DNA from: Formosa algae
GTDB lineage: Bacteria > Bacteroidota > Bacteroidia > Flavobacteriales > Flavobacteriaceae
Reading direction: 5' to 3'
Length of the DNA: 64,000 nucleotides
Assembly (NCBI RefSeq): GCF_001439665.1
Contig: NZ_LMAK01000073.1
Location: forward strand, 1-64,000
The notes under the pieces are model-generated. The model saw only the letters and a program-made list of their open reading frames with translations, was not told where the DNA came from and did not search any database. Made by a program: the position numbers and the translations under genes. Positions 18,857-27,985 of this stretch are shown piece by piece (position 1 is the stretch's first letter; each line of letters begins with the position of its first letter).

Positions 18857-19774
18857 TTATCGTGTTTCATATTCTGAAACAGACGAGGATCCATTAAACT
18901 GTTTCATTTTAGCATAATCAAAACCTTGTTTCCACCATTTTTCCATTAAAGGTTTACTAAAAATTAAAGAGTTTTCGGTTAATTGTGTAGGTGTGTAATA
19001 CAAATTAAGCTTTACATTTTTCTGGATGGCTGCAAGCTTACCAATTACAATATCGTGATATTCTAATTGATCTATAACATGTCCGAATAAATTCATCATT
19101 AAAGAAAACGGATTTTGCCCCAAAACCTTATTGTCTTGTATCTGTTCAGACTCTAAAATTACAGCATCAACCTCTGTGGCTCCTCTTAAAATTGCTTCTT
19201 GAATTGGCACTACACACGAATAACCGCCATCTGCATATTCGTGTCCATTTACTATGGCAATAGACATAAACGGAATATAATTACATGATATCCAAATCCA
19301 CTCACAAAACTCTTCATAAGTACATTCTTGAATAGATTTATATTCTACTCTACCTTTAGACAGATTAGTGACCGTAACTACAACGTCCGATTTTGTACGT
19401 CTAATCTGATTGAATTCTTCAAACGTCAGATTCTTTTTTATATTCCGCTTAAGCGATTTACTTTCTCCAAACGTATGTTTACGTTTCATAAACTGAAGTA
19501 CAGAATTAAAATAGTTGATTGATACATACTCCCGATCTCCTTTTTTGTGCTGTACAAACGGACTCACACTAAAAATATCACTTTGAGATACATTGGTATA
19601 GATATTATACAATTTATCTAAATCGCCAGTTGCCAAATGCGGAATCAATAAACTTCCTGTAGACGTTCCTAAATAAATGTCGTAATTACGTTTTTTTTGT
19701 TCTATTAAATATTGTGCAACGCCACCTGCAAAAGCGCCTTTACTACCGCCTCCAGAAATTACTAATGCTCTCAT
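18857..19774 (-). CDS. Patatin-like phospholipase
   Basis: Predicted Ser-Asp dyad acyl hydrolase, 305 residues, with no signal peptide. The oxyanion motif GGGSKG is at 8-13. The nucleophile is Ser38 in GTSTG (36-40) and the partner is Asp182 in DGG (182-184). This is a compact cytoplasmic patatin (RssA-like size), not the secreted PlpD type. It lies 4 bases after the M1 peptidase gene on the same strand and is probably cotranscribed. The substrate, whether phospholipid or other acyl ester, cannot be read. Confidence 0.9.
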   Translation of the reverse strand: MRALVISGGGSKGAFAGGVAQYLIEQKKRNYDIYLGTSTGSLLIPHLATGDLDKLYNIYTNVSQSDIFSVSPFVQHKKGDREYVSINYFNSVLQFMKRKHTFGESKSLKRNIKKNLTFEEFNQIRRTKSDVVVTVTNLSKGRVEYKSIQECTYEEFCEWIWISCNYIPFMSIAIVNGHEYADGGYSCVVPIQEAILRGATEVDAVILESEQIQDNKVLGQNPFSLMMNLFGHVIDQLEYHDIVIGKLAAIQKNVKLNLYYTPTQLTENSLIFSKPLMEKWWKQGFDYAKMKQFNGSSSVSEYETR

Positions 19775-19778
19775 GAAA

Positions 19779-21788
19779 TTATTTTTTGTCTTGCTGAAGT
19801 TGATTTAATATACTTGTGTATTTTGGATTTTGCACTAATCCAGATAACAGCTGTTTAGCCATTTTGCTTAATCTCCAATTATGATGATGCGTAGCTTGTA
19901 AGATATTAGATATAGTTTCTTTGTTATATAACTGAAGCGCTTCTATATAACTAAAGGCTAATTCTCGCACTTCAAAATCATATTCAGGACTTGTGTAACG
20001 CATTAACTCTTCTAGATAATTCTGGTTGTTTTCTGGTTTAAATTCGGGTGTAGACAAAGCTAAAACCAACCATAATTGCCTAATATTTTTAGAGTTAAAA
20101 CCGATATAATCTTTAGTTTGTTCTAAATATATAAAACGTTGCTCTGGAAAATTTACCCATAAATTATAGAGTGCCATTTCTTGCGTTTGGTAAGACTTAT
20201 CATTTAGAAGCATTTCGTAAGTCTCCTGTAATTCTGATGGTATTTTAGTTAAAACTTGTGCTATGGTTTGCCTAACTTCTACGCCATTTTTAAGCATTAC
20301 TGCTTCTGTAATTAATTCGGGATGCTTTAATAAAAGCTGCTGTTTTTCAAAATAAAATTTAGACGGATTTAATAAAAACTGATCATCATGTTCTGCCATA
20401 CAATTTAAATCCTCGAATTGTTTCATGTAGAAACTCATATCATCTTTAGTGTGACTTAGAACATAATCCATTGGGAATGTTTCAGAATTCAGCCACAAAT
20501 CAAAAAAAGCATCTAAGTTTTTTCCGCTAGCCAGCTTAACTTGCTTAATGAAATCGTCTGTGTCTACGTTCTCAAACTGATGTGCTTCCAAATAACGCTT
20601 AACAGCCAATTTAAATGCATTATCCCCTACTTCTTCACGTAAAGCATGCAATAACCAAGCGCCCTTTTTATAAAACGTTGTACTGCTCGATTTCGGATTC
20701 AACAATGCCGTACTTTGCCCATTTGCATCCTGAGCCTGTAATTCTTTAGCATATTCGTACAAACGCATTTTATAATAATCGTTACCAAACACATCCCGTT
20801 CGGCCAACAAAGCATAATAAGTTGCAAAACCTTCCTGCAACCAATGGTGTGTTCCTGAGGTTTCTGTAACCAAATCGCCAAACCATTGATGTGCCAATTC
20901 GTGAGCATTTACATTTACATAATTTCGATCTACAAAACCAATAGCATCTACCACGTAAGCATCAGAAAATATAGTAGCACTCGTGTTTTCCATACCTGCA
21001 TATAAAAAATCGGCTACAGGAATTTGTTTATAATTTTCCCACGGATAAGGCACTCCAATTTCAGACTCTAATAGATTAAAAATTTGCTCTGTATAGCGGT
21101 AAGTGGGTTCAACTTTTAGTGAATCTTCAGGATAATAATACAATTCTAAAGTCACCCCACTATTAGAACACAATAAGGTTTTATCGTAAATCCCGGCAGC
21201 AATTGCAAATAAATAATTACTCATCGGGTTTTTAGTTACATAATGCCACGCTAATAATGTATCTGCTTTCTTAGTCTCTATTAATTCACCATTTGCAATA
21301 ACTTGATAATCTTTAGGAAAACTAACAGTAAGATCTAAAGTTGTTTTCTCGTTCATATCGTCAAAACTAGGCAACCAATTACTTGTATACTTACCTTGAC
21401 CTTGAGTCCAAACTTGATGCTTACCTTCGTATTCCCATCCCACAAAATACATGGCTTTTTTAGGATTTGCTATATAATACAACTCAAGTTTATTGTTATC
21501 ACTTCTTTTAAAAGGAGACAGTAACCAAAGCTTATTCCCATCGTTTTTAAATGCTACATCTTGTTTGTTTAGGGTGACTTTGGAAATTTCCATGAGTTGG
21601 GCATCGATAAACAAAGAATCTGTAGGTGCTAAGACATCAAAAACATAAGTAACATCTCCAAAAATTTCTTTTTGAATGGGCTGAATTGTAACATTAGCGG
21701 TAATCGACTTAAAATCAACCAGCTTTGTTTGTTGCCCCCATAAAAAGCTACTAAAAACAGCTAAAAAAACATATAAAAAAGACTTCAT
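19779..21788 (-). CDS. M1-family zinc aminopeptidase, exported
   Basis: A 669-residue peptidase with a signal peptide (about 1-18). It has the exopeptidase motif AGMEN (265-269) and the zinc site H296-E297-x2-H300 followed 18 residues later by E319 (WLQEGFATYY). The N-terminal beta domain precedes residue 200, and the C-terminal helical domain extends to the end. It trims N-terminal residues from peptides, probably in the periplasm. It is divergent from recG (82 bases apart) and upstream of the patatin gene. Confidence 0.93.
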   Translation of the reverse strand: MKSFLYVFLAVFSSFLWGQQTKLVDFKSITANVTIQPIQKEIFGDVTYVFDVLAPTDSLFIDAQLMEISKVTLNKQDVAFKNDGNKLWLLSPFKRSDNNKLELYYIANPKKAMYFVGWEYEGKHQVWTQGQGKYTSNWLPSFDDMNEKTTLDLTVSFPKDYQVIANGELIETKKADTLLAWHYVTKNPMSNYLFAIAAGIYDKTLLCSNSGVTLELYYYPEDSLKVEPTYRYTEQIFNLLESEIGVPYPWENYKQIPVADFLYAGMENTSATIFSDAYVVDAIGFVDRNYVNVNAHELAHQWFGDLVTETSGTHHWLQEGFATYYALLAERDVFGNDYYKMRLYEYAKELQAQDANGQSTALLNPKSSSTTFYKKGAWLLHALREEVGDNAFKLAVKRYLEAHQFENVDTDDFIKQVKLASGKNLDAFFDLWLNSETFPMDYVLSHTKDDMSFYMKQFEDLNCMAEHDDQFLLNPSKFYFEKQQLLLKHPELITEAVMLKNGVEVRQTIAQVLTKIPSELQETYEMLLNDKSYQTQEMALYNLWVNFPEQRFIYLEQTKDYIGFNSKNIRQLWLVLALSTPEFKPENNQNYLEELMRYTSPEYDFEVRELAFSYIEALQLYNKETISNILQATHHHNWRLSKMAKQLLSGLVQNPKYTSILNQLQQDKK

Positions 21789-21870
21789 ATATTAAATATA
21801 GCAAAGGTTTTAGTAAAATTGATAAAATTTAAGGTTTTATGTTTGACGGAATAGAATTATCTTCGTTTTT

Positions 21871-23973
21871 ATGAATTCCAAGCTTCAAACTCCAATTGAT
21901 TATTTAAAAGGTGTCGGTCCAAATCGTGCAGATTTACTCCGAAAAGAACTTGGTATACACACCTATCAAGATTTAATAAATCTGTTTCCAAACCGATATT
22001 TAGATCGTACACAATATTATAAAATCACCCAATTGCAACGCAATAATGCCGATGTACAAATTGTTGGCCGTGTGGTGGGTTTAAAAGAAGTGGCACAAGG
22101 CAAAGGTAAACGTTTGGTCGCAACTTTTAAAGATGATACTGGTGCTATGGAACTGGTTTGGTTTCGTGGTTTTAAGTGGTTAAAAGAAAGTATAAAACTA
22201 AACACAGATTATGTTGTTTTTGGAAAAACAAATGCGTTTGGAAATACTTTTAGTATGCCACACCCAGAAATGGAATTGTTAGTAGAACACGAAAAAAATC
22301 TACGCTCTGCCATGCAACCTGTATATCCGTCTACCGAAAAACTATCTAATAAAGGCATAACAAATCGCGTGATGAGCAAGATCATGCAGCAGTTATTTAT
22401 AGAAACTAACGGTAAATTTGAAGAAACTTTATCTCAAGGTTTGTTATCTGAATTAAAATTAGTCACTAAATCTGAAGCGCTATTTAATGTCCATTTTCCG
22501 AAAAATCAGGAGCTTTTAGCCAGGTCACAATTCCGTTTAAAATTTGAAGAATTGTTCTATATTCAGTTGCAATTAATTCTGAAAAATTTAATTCATAAAT
22601 CTAAAATAAAAGGGTTTCCTTTCAATCAAGTTGGAACCTATTTCAATACATTTTTTAAAAACCATTTACCGTTCAATTTAACCAATGCACAAAAGCGGGT
22701 TATTAAAGAAATTCGAGCAGATTTAGGAAGCAATGCGCAAATGAATCGGCTCTTACAAGGCGATGTAGGTTCTGGGAAGACTATAGTTGCTCTCATGTCA
22801 ATGTTAATCGCACTTGACAACGGTTTTCAAGCCTGTTTAATGGCGCCTACTGAAATTTTGTCAGTCCAACATTACAACGGATTAGTTGACTTGTGTAAAG
22901 ATTTAAATATCAGCATAAAACTCCTTACTGGATCAACTAAAACTTCAGATAGAAAAATAATCCATAACGCTTTAGAAAATGGTGAATTAGACATCCTTAT
23001 TGGTACACATGCGCTCCTTGAAGACAAGGTGAAATTTAATAATTTAGGGCTTGCAATTATAGACGAACAACATCGTTTTGGAGTGGCACAAAGAAGTAAA
23101 TTGTGGAAAAAGAATCATATACCTCCACACATTTTAGTGATGACAGCGACACCCATTCCAAGAACATTAGCCATGTCCGTTTATGGTGATTTAGACATCT
23201 CTATAATTGATGAATTACCACCAGGAAGACAACCTATAAAAACAGTACATCGCTTTGATTCTAATCGCTTAAAAGTCTTAAGATTTATTCGTGATGAAAT
23301 TAATAAAGGACGTCAGATTTATATTGTTTATCCATTAATCCAAGAAAATGAACATATGGATTATAAAGACTTGATGGATGGCTACGAAAGTATTGCTCGC
23401 GACTTCCCTTCTCCTAAATATCAGATTTCAATAGTACATGGTAAAATGAAAGCTGCCGACAAAGAATTTGAAATGCAACGTTTTATTAAAGGTGAAACTC
23501 AAATAATGGTAGCCACAACAGTAATTGAAGTTGGCGTAAATGTACCTAATGCTTCGGTTATGATTATTGAAAGCGCCGAACGTTTTGGTTTGTCTCAATT
23601 ACATCAATTACGTGGTCGTGTAGGACGTGGAGCAGAACAGAGTTTCTGTATATTAATGACGAGTCATAAATTAAGTGCCGACAGCAAAACACGTTTAGAA
23701 ACGATGGTTAAAACGAGCGACGGATTTGAAATTGCAGAGGTCGATTTAAAATTACGTGGTCCAGGAGACATCATGGGCACCCAACAAAGTGGCATATTAA
23801 ATCTAAAAATAGCCGATATTATTAAAGATAACGACATTTTAAAATTAGCTCGTTTTCATGCTAAAAACATTTTAAAAGACGACCCTAGACTTATTAAAGA
23901 ACAGCATCGTCCGATACTTTTTACCTACCAACAATTAGCTAAATACAAGAATATTTGGAATTACATTAGCTAA
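21871..23973 (+). CDS. recG: ATP-dependent DNA helicase RecG
   Basis: Branch-migration helicase that remodels stalled forks and Holliday junctions. The 700-residue protein has the N-terminal wedge/OB domain (about 1-230; LKGVGPNRADLLRKELGI at the start). Walker A is GDVGSGKT (297-304), the DEQH box is D398-H401, TATPIPRTLAMSVYGDLD follows, then VVIEVGVNVPNA-like motif V. QLRGRVGRG is motif VI. The C-terminal segment LKLRGPGDIMGTQQSG is RecG specific. It has normal length. The stop is followed after one base by the convergent thioredoxin lipoprotein stop. Confidence 0.96.
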   Translation: MNSKLQTPIDYLKGVGPNRADLLRKELGIHTYQDLINLFPNRYLDRTQYYKITQLQRNNADVQIVGRVVGLKEVAQGKGKRLVATFKDDTGAMELVWFRGFKWLKESIKLNTDYVVFGKTNAFGNTFSMPHPEMELLVEHEKNLRSAMQPVYPSTEKLSNKGITNRVMSKIMQQLFIETNGKFEETLSQGLLSELKLVTKSEALFNVHFPKNQELLARSQFRLKFEELFYIQLQLILKNLIHKSKIKGFPFNQVGTYFNTFFKNHLPFNLTNAQKRVIKEIRADLGSNAQMNRLLQGDVGSGKTIVALMSMLIALDNGFQACLMAPTEILSVQHYNGLVDLCKDLNISIKLLTGSTKTSDRKIIHNALENGELDILIGTHALLEDKVKFNNLGLAIIDEQHRFGVAQRSKLWKKNHIPPHILVMTATPIPRTLAMSVYGDLDISIIDELPPGRQPIKTVHRFDSNRLKVLRFIRDEINKGRQIYIVYPLIQENEHMDYKDLMDGYESIARDFPSPKYQISIVHGKMKAADKEFEMQRFIKGETQIMVATTVIEVGVNVPNASVMIIESAERFGLSQLHQLRGRVGRGAEQSFCILMTSHKLSADSKTRLETMVKTSDGFEIAEVDLKLRGPGDIMGTQQSGILNLKIADIIKDNDILKLARFHAKNILKDDPRLIKEQHRPILFTYQQLAKYKNIWNYIS

Positions 23974-23974
23974 A

Positions 23975-25189
23975 TTATTCATTTAACAACTTTGAAATAA
24001 ACGATTCAAATTCAGCTTTATAATCCTCATACAAATCTCCTGTAGCTGGTCCGTTAAACCCTGTATGTATCTTTCTCACCTTTCCATTTTTATCTACATA
24101 AATAGCCGTTGGGTAAGATAAAACATGATTTAGCATTGGTAATTTTTCTTGTGCAGCTGCTTTATCTGTAGAACCATATTGCGCTAATAACACAGGATAA
24201 GGAATGCCTAATCGTGTTTTTAATCGTTCAATATTTTGGAACGCTTTTGCTTCAGTTTTAGCATACTCAAAAGCCAAACCTACAAATGCAATATCTTGAG
24301 AGGTATGCGTTTTTAAATACTCTACAAAATATTTACTTTCATCTAAACAATTCGGACACCAACTTCCCATAAGTTGTACTACAACCACTTTATCTTTAAA
24401 TTGCTCGTCCGACAAAGACACCATCTTCCCCGTGTGATCTGGAAATGAAAAAGCTAAGGCATCATAACCTGGTTTTAAAAAGGTTAAGGAATCGGCATCT
24501 GCTAATTCAAACTCAGCATTACGTTTTGCAGTGAATGGCTCTTTGTAATGGTTTCCCGAATAAAATGTTCCCGTCATAATACTATCTCCTACCTCGGCAG
24601 TAAATAAAAATGCATGAGCACCATCAAAAGCAGAAAGTTTCATCGTTTTACCTTCTATAGCGCCTTCTAAAAAACGATAATCACCAGTGGTTGTTCTAAA
24701 CGTTCCTGTAACCTTATTTCCTTCTTGCTTAAATATACCTTTTCCCAAATACATATCTTCAGGACTATCTGGACTAAATACAGTCTCCCAAACACCTTCA
24801 GCATTTACAACTGCATCTTGACTTGTTTCAAATCGATTTGCATGACCATATTCTGCTTTAAAAAACATGGTACGGTCTAGTCCTTCAATAATAAATTCCC
24901 CTTGAATGGTATTGGCATCCATTCGTTTTGCTTTAATATATCCTTCAAAAACTGGAGGTTTAATGGTTATGCTATCCTTAGTATAAGTAATTTCATCAAC
25001 ATTAATATGTTCTTCTGCATTAAAAATGGTTAACACAGTATCATTAATCACTTCAAAATTAAAAGGTAACATCTCGTTATCTTGAGTTTCTAAAGTCGCT
25101 CTCCACATCCCTTTTTTTAATTTTTCAGGTTGAGATTCTTTACAATTACACAAACACAAAGCCAGACATAGCAATAAGAAATAACGCAT
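23975..25189 (-). CDS. TlpA-type thioredoxin lipoprotein with long N-terminal beta region
   Basis: A 404-residue lipoprotein (Cys16 in LCNC). Residues about 28-230 hold two similar beta-rich segments, each with a WRATLE / VWETVF start and an IEG turn, looking like a duplicated lipocalin-type fold. Residues 240-404 are a TlpA/ResA thioredoxin domain with active site W277-C278-P279-N280-C281. It probably reduces or isomerises periplasmic thiols, for instance in cytochrome c maturation. It is monocistronic and convergent with recG. A CPNC active site differs from the common CPPC or CGPC. Confidence 0.87.
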   Translation of the reverse strand: MRYFLLLCLALCLCNCKESQPEKLKKGMWRATLETQDNEMLPFNFEVINDTVLTIFNAEEHINVDEITYTKDSITIKPPVFEGYIKAKRMDANTIQGEFIIEGLDRTMFFKAEYGHANRFETSQDAVVNAEGVWETVFSPDSPEDMYLGKGIFKQEGNKVTGTFRTTTGDYRFLEGAIEGKTMKLSAFDGAHAFLFTAEVGDSIMTGTFYSGNHYKEPFTAKRNAEFELADADSLTFLKPGYDALAFSFPDHTGKMVSLSDEQFKDKVVVVQLMGSWCPNCLDESKYFVEYLKTHTSQDIAFVGLAFEYAKTEAKAFQNIERLKTRLGIPYPVLLAQYGSTDKAAAQEKLPMLNHVLSYPTAIYVDKNGKVRKIHTGFNGPATGDLYEDYKAEFESFISKLLNE

Positions 25190-25397
25190 AAATTAAAAAT
25201 TTTATTAGTAATCGAAGAAACATAAAAATACTTACAATAAAAAACATTTTACCAGTTTAAAGGCGTTCAATTATTACCATATACGCTTTATAAACATTCA
25301 TTTTTTACCTACATCATAAAAAACAGATTAAACACGAACCAAAAAGCATCTTTTTAATTAGAAATACTAAATTAGTTGTCTAATTAATTTTTTAAAC

Positions 25398-27806
25398 ATG
25401 CAAAACAGCTACTCTTTTCAAAACATGCCTAAATTTTTTACCACCCTTGCCCTACTCTTTTTTTCAATTTATAGTTCGGCTCAAGAGCAAAATAAATCAA
25501 AACTAAGCATTAAAGAAATTATGCAAGGTGATGCTTTTGTAGGTCATTTACCCTCTGATGTACAATGGGATGAAAATGGAGATGCCATCTATTTTAAATG
25601 GAATCCTGAGTCTGCCTTTTCAGATTCTTTATATACTTACAACCTGAAAAACAACAAAATAGATCAAGTTTCTTTTGAAGACACTTACAATCTACCTCCC
25701 CAACGCGTAGTATATAATGCTGATCAATCTAAAAAAGCATATACCAATCATGGTGATTTATACCTTATAGATGAAGGTTCGAAAAAGATAACACAAATAA
25801 CGAATACGATAGAACGTGAAAGCAATCCGCATTTTACCAATAACAACACCGCTATTGCTTATACTAAAAACAACAATTTATATGTTTGGGACATTACTTC
25901 TGGTATAACCACTCAGATCACAAACTTTACAGACAAAAAAGAAAAAGACAAAAAAAAAGATAGCAAAGACGAATGGCTATACAACGATCAGATCGCTCTT
26001 TTTGATGTTTTAAAAACACGTAAAGCTAAAAATGATGAAGCAGAACTTTTAACTAAAAGAACTGAAAACAAAAGGCCATTAGAAATTTTTACAGATAAGA
26101 AACAAATTACAAATCTTAACCTGAGTCCTGATGGAAAATTTGTGACTTATCTTACCGTAGATCGCAAAAAAAACAAAAATACTATAGTACCGCATTATGT
26201 AACCGAATCTGGTTATACAGAAGACCAAAAAACACGTTCTAAAGTGGGAGATGCACCTTCTGAATACAAATTATATATTTACGACATTAAAGGTAGACAC
26301 ACATATCCTGTGGTTTTAGATAATCTTGAAGGTTTAGATTACATACCTGAATACACTAAGGATTACCCAGATAAACCTTATGAAAATGAAGATAGAATTT
26401 CATACATCTCAGAACCAAAATGGAGTTCTGATGGTAAACATGCCGTTTTAGATATAAATGCTAACGATTATAAAGACCGATGGATTGTATTATTGAATCT
26501 TGAAAAAGGTACAATTACAAATTTAAACCATCAGCATGACGAGGCTTGGATTGCTGGTCCCGGAATTAGCAGTTACGGCAGAAGTAATTTAGGTTGGATG
26601 CCCGACAACAAAAACATTTGGTATATGTCAGAAAAAACAGGTTATGCTCATATTTACAAAACCAATATCTCTACTAAAAAAACTAAAGCCTTAACTAGTG
26701 GTACTTTTGAAATTTACAATCCCTTTATTTCTAAAGATCAAAGCCTATGGTATTTTGGTGCGAATAAAAATCATCCTGGCGATCGTCAATTTTACAGCAT
26801 GCCAATACAAGGAGGAAAACTAAAACAGCTTACAGAAAAAACAGGTAGAAATGATGTTACCCTTTCTCCGGACGAGCAATTCATGGCTATTTTATATTCT
26901 AATTCTAATACTCCAACAGAGTTATATCTAAAACCAAATCCGCAGTTTAATAAATCATCAGAGTCGGCGAAACAAATTACACATTCTACCACCAAAGCTT
27001 TTAACTCTTATTCTTGGAGAACTCCAGAAAATATTACCTATACAGCATCAGATGGAGCTACAGTTTACGCTCATGTTTTTCAGCCAAAAACTGAAGTTAA
27101 AAATAATGCAGCTATAGTTTTTGTTCATGGTGCCGGATATTTGCAAAATGTGCACCAGTGGTGGAGTTCTTATTTTAGAGAATATATGTTTCATAATTTA
27201 TTAGTAGATAATGGCTACACCGTTATCAATATAGATTATCGTGGTAGCGCCGGTTACGGAAGAGATTGGAGAACGGGAATTTATCGCCATATGGGCGGAA
27301 AAGATTTATCTGATCAGGTTGATGGCGTTAATTATTTAGTAGAAAATTACGGTATCGACAAAAACAAAGTTGGAATCTACGGCGGGTCTTACGGCGGATT
27401 TATCACCTTAATGGGTATGTTTAATGAAGCAGACACTTTTAAAGCTGGAGCAGCTATACGATCTGTTGGAGATTGGGCAGCATATAACCATGGCTATACT
27501 GCTAGAATTTTAAACACACCAACGACAGATAGCTTAGCCTATCGCAAAAGCTCCCCAATTTACTTTGCAGACGGCCTTAAAGGCGATTTATTAATCTTAC
27601 ACGGTATGGTTGATGATAATGTGCATTTTCAAGATATGGTTCGCCTATCTCAACGTCTTATAGAATTAGAAAAACACAATTGGGAAATGGCTATATATCC
27701 TGTAGAAAGACATGGTTTTGTAGAGCCTAGCAGTTGGACAGACGAGTATACACGAATTTACAATCTTTTTCAAAAGAGCTTACTTGGCATTTTACCAACA
27801 GATTAG
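25398..27806 (+). CDS. S9-family prolyl oligopeptidase (DPP IV-like), exported
   Basis: An 802-residue serine peptidase with a signal region; the start could be Met1 or the internal Met at residue 11 (MPKFFTTLALLFF), and the latter gives a cleaner signal peptide. An eight-bladed propeller (about 50-540) has DPP-IV N-terminal repeats. The hydrolase domain has Ser664 in GGSYGGF, Asp in HGMVDDNVHF (739-740) and His772 in RHGF. It releases dipeptides or cleaves after proline in the periplasm. It is monocistronic. Very close relatives are common in Bacteroidota. Confidence 0.9.
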   Translation: MQNSYSFQNMPKFFTTLALLFFSIYSSAQEQNKSKLSIKEIMQGDAFVGHLPSDVQWDENGDAIYFKWNPESAFSDSLYTYNLKNNKIDQVSFEDTYNLPPQRVVYNADQSKKAYTNHGDLYLIDEGSKKITQITNTIERESNPHFTNNNTAIAYTKNNNLYVWDITSGITTQITNFTDKKEKDKKKDSKDEWLYNDQIALFDVLKTRKAKNDEAELLTKRTENKRPLEIFTDKKQITNLNLSPDGKFVTYLTVDRKKNKNTIVPHYVTESGYTEDQKTRSKVGDAPSEYKLYIYDIKGRHTYPVVLDNLEGLDYIPEYTKDYPDKPYENEDRISYISEPKWSSDGKHAVLDINANDYKDRWIVLLNLEKGTITNLNHQHDEAWIAGPGISSYGRSNLGWMPDNKNIWYMSEKTGYAHIYKTNISTKKTKALTSGTFEIYNPFISKDQSLWYFGANKNHPGDRQFYSMPIQGGKLKQLTEKTGRNDVTLSPDEQFMAILYSNSNTPTELYLKPNPQFNKSSESAKQITHSTTKAFNSYSWRTPENITYTASDGATVYAHVFQPKTEVKNNAAIVFVHGAGYLQNVHQWWSSYFREYMFHNLLVDNGYTVINIDYRGSAGYGRDWRTGIYRHMGGKDLSDQVDGVNYLVENYGIDKNKVGIYGGSYGGFITLMGMFNEADTFKAGAAIRSVGDWAAYNHGYTARILNTPTTDSLAYRKSSPIYFADGLKGDLLILHGMVDDNVHFQDMVRLSQRLIELEKHNWEMAIYPVERHGFVEPSSWTDEYTRIYNLFQKSLLGILPTD

Positions 27807-27882
27807 CAAACAACAAGGCATTTTAGTAATTAGATATAAAAATTGACACCCTCAGGGTATCTCGAATTAATTATTAAATATT

Positions 27883-27890
27883 TATCTTTG
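27883..27890 (+). promoter_or_regulatory. Probable -7 element for pheT
   Basis: TATCTTTG, an exact TAnnTTTG match, lies 95 bases before the pheT start. No good -33 partner is seen. The leader would be about 90 bases and contains an inverted repeat at 27916-27945. Confidence 0.55.
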
Positions 27891-27985
27891 CCACAGCATG
27901 TATTAAATGCAAAATCGATTTGTTTTCTTCCTTTTGAAAACATCGAAAACAAAAAAATATATTTACACTTGGCAAAACACAAACA

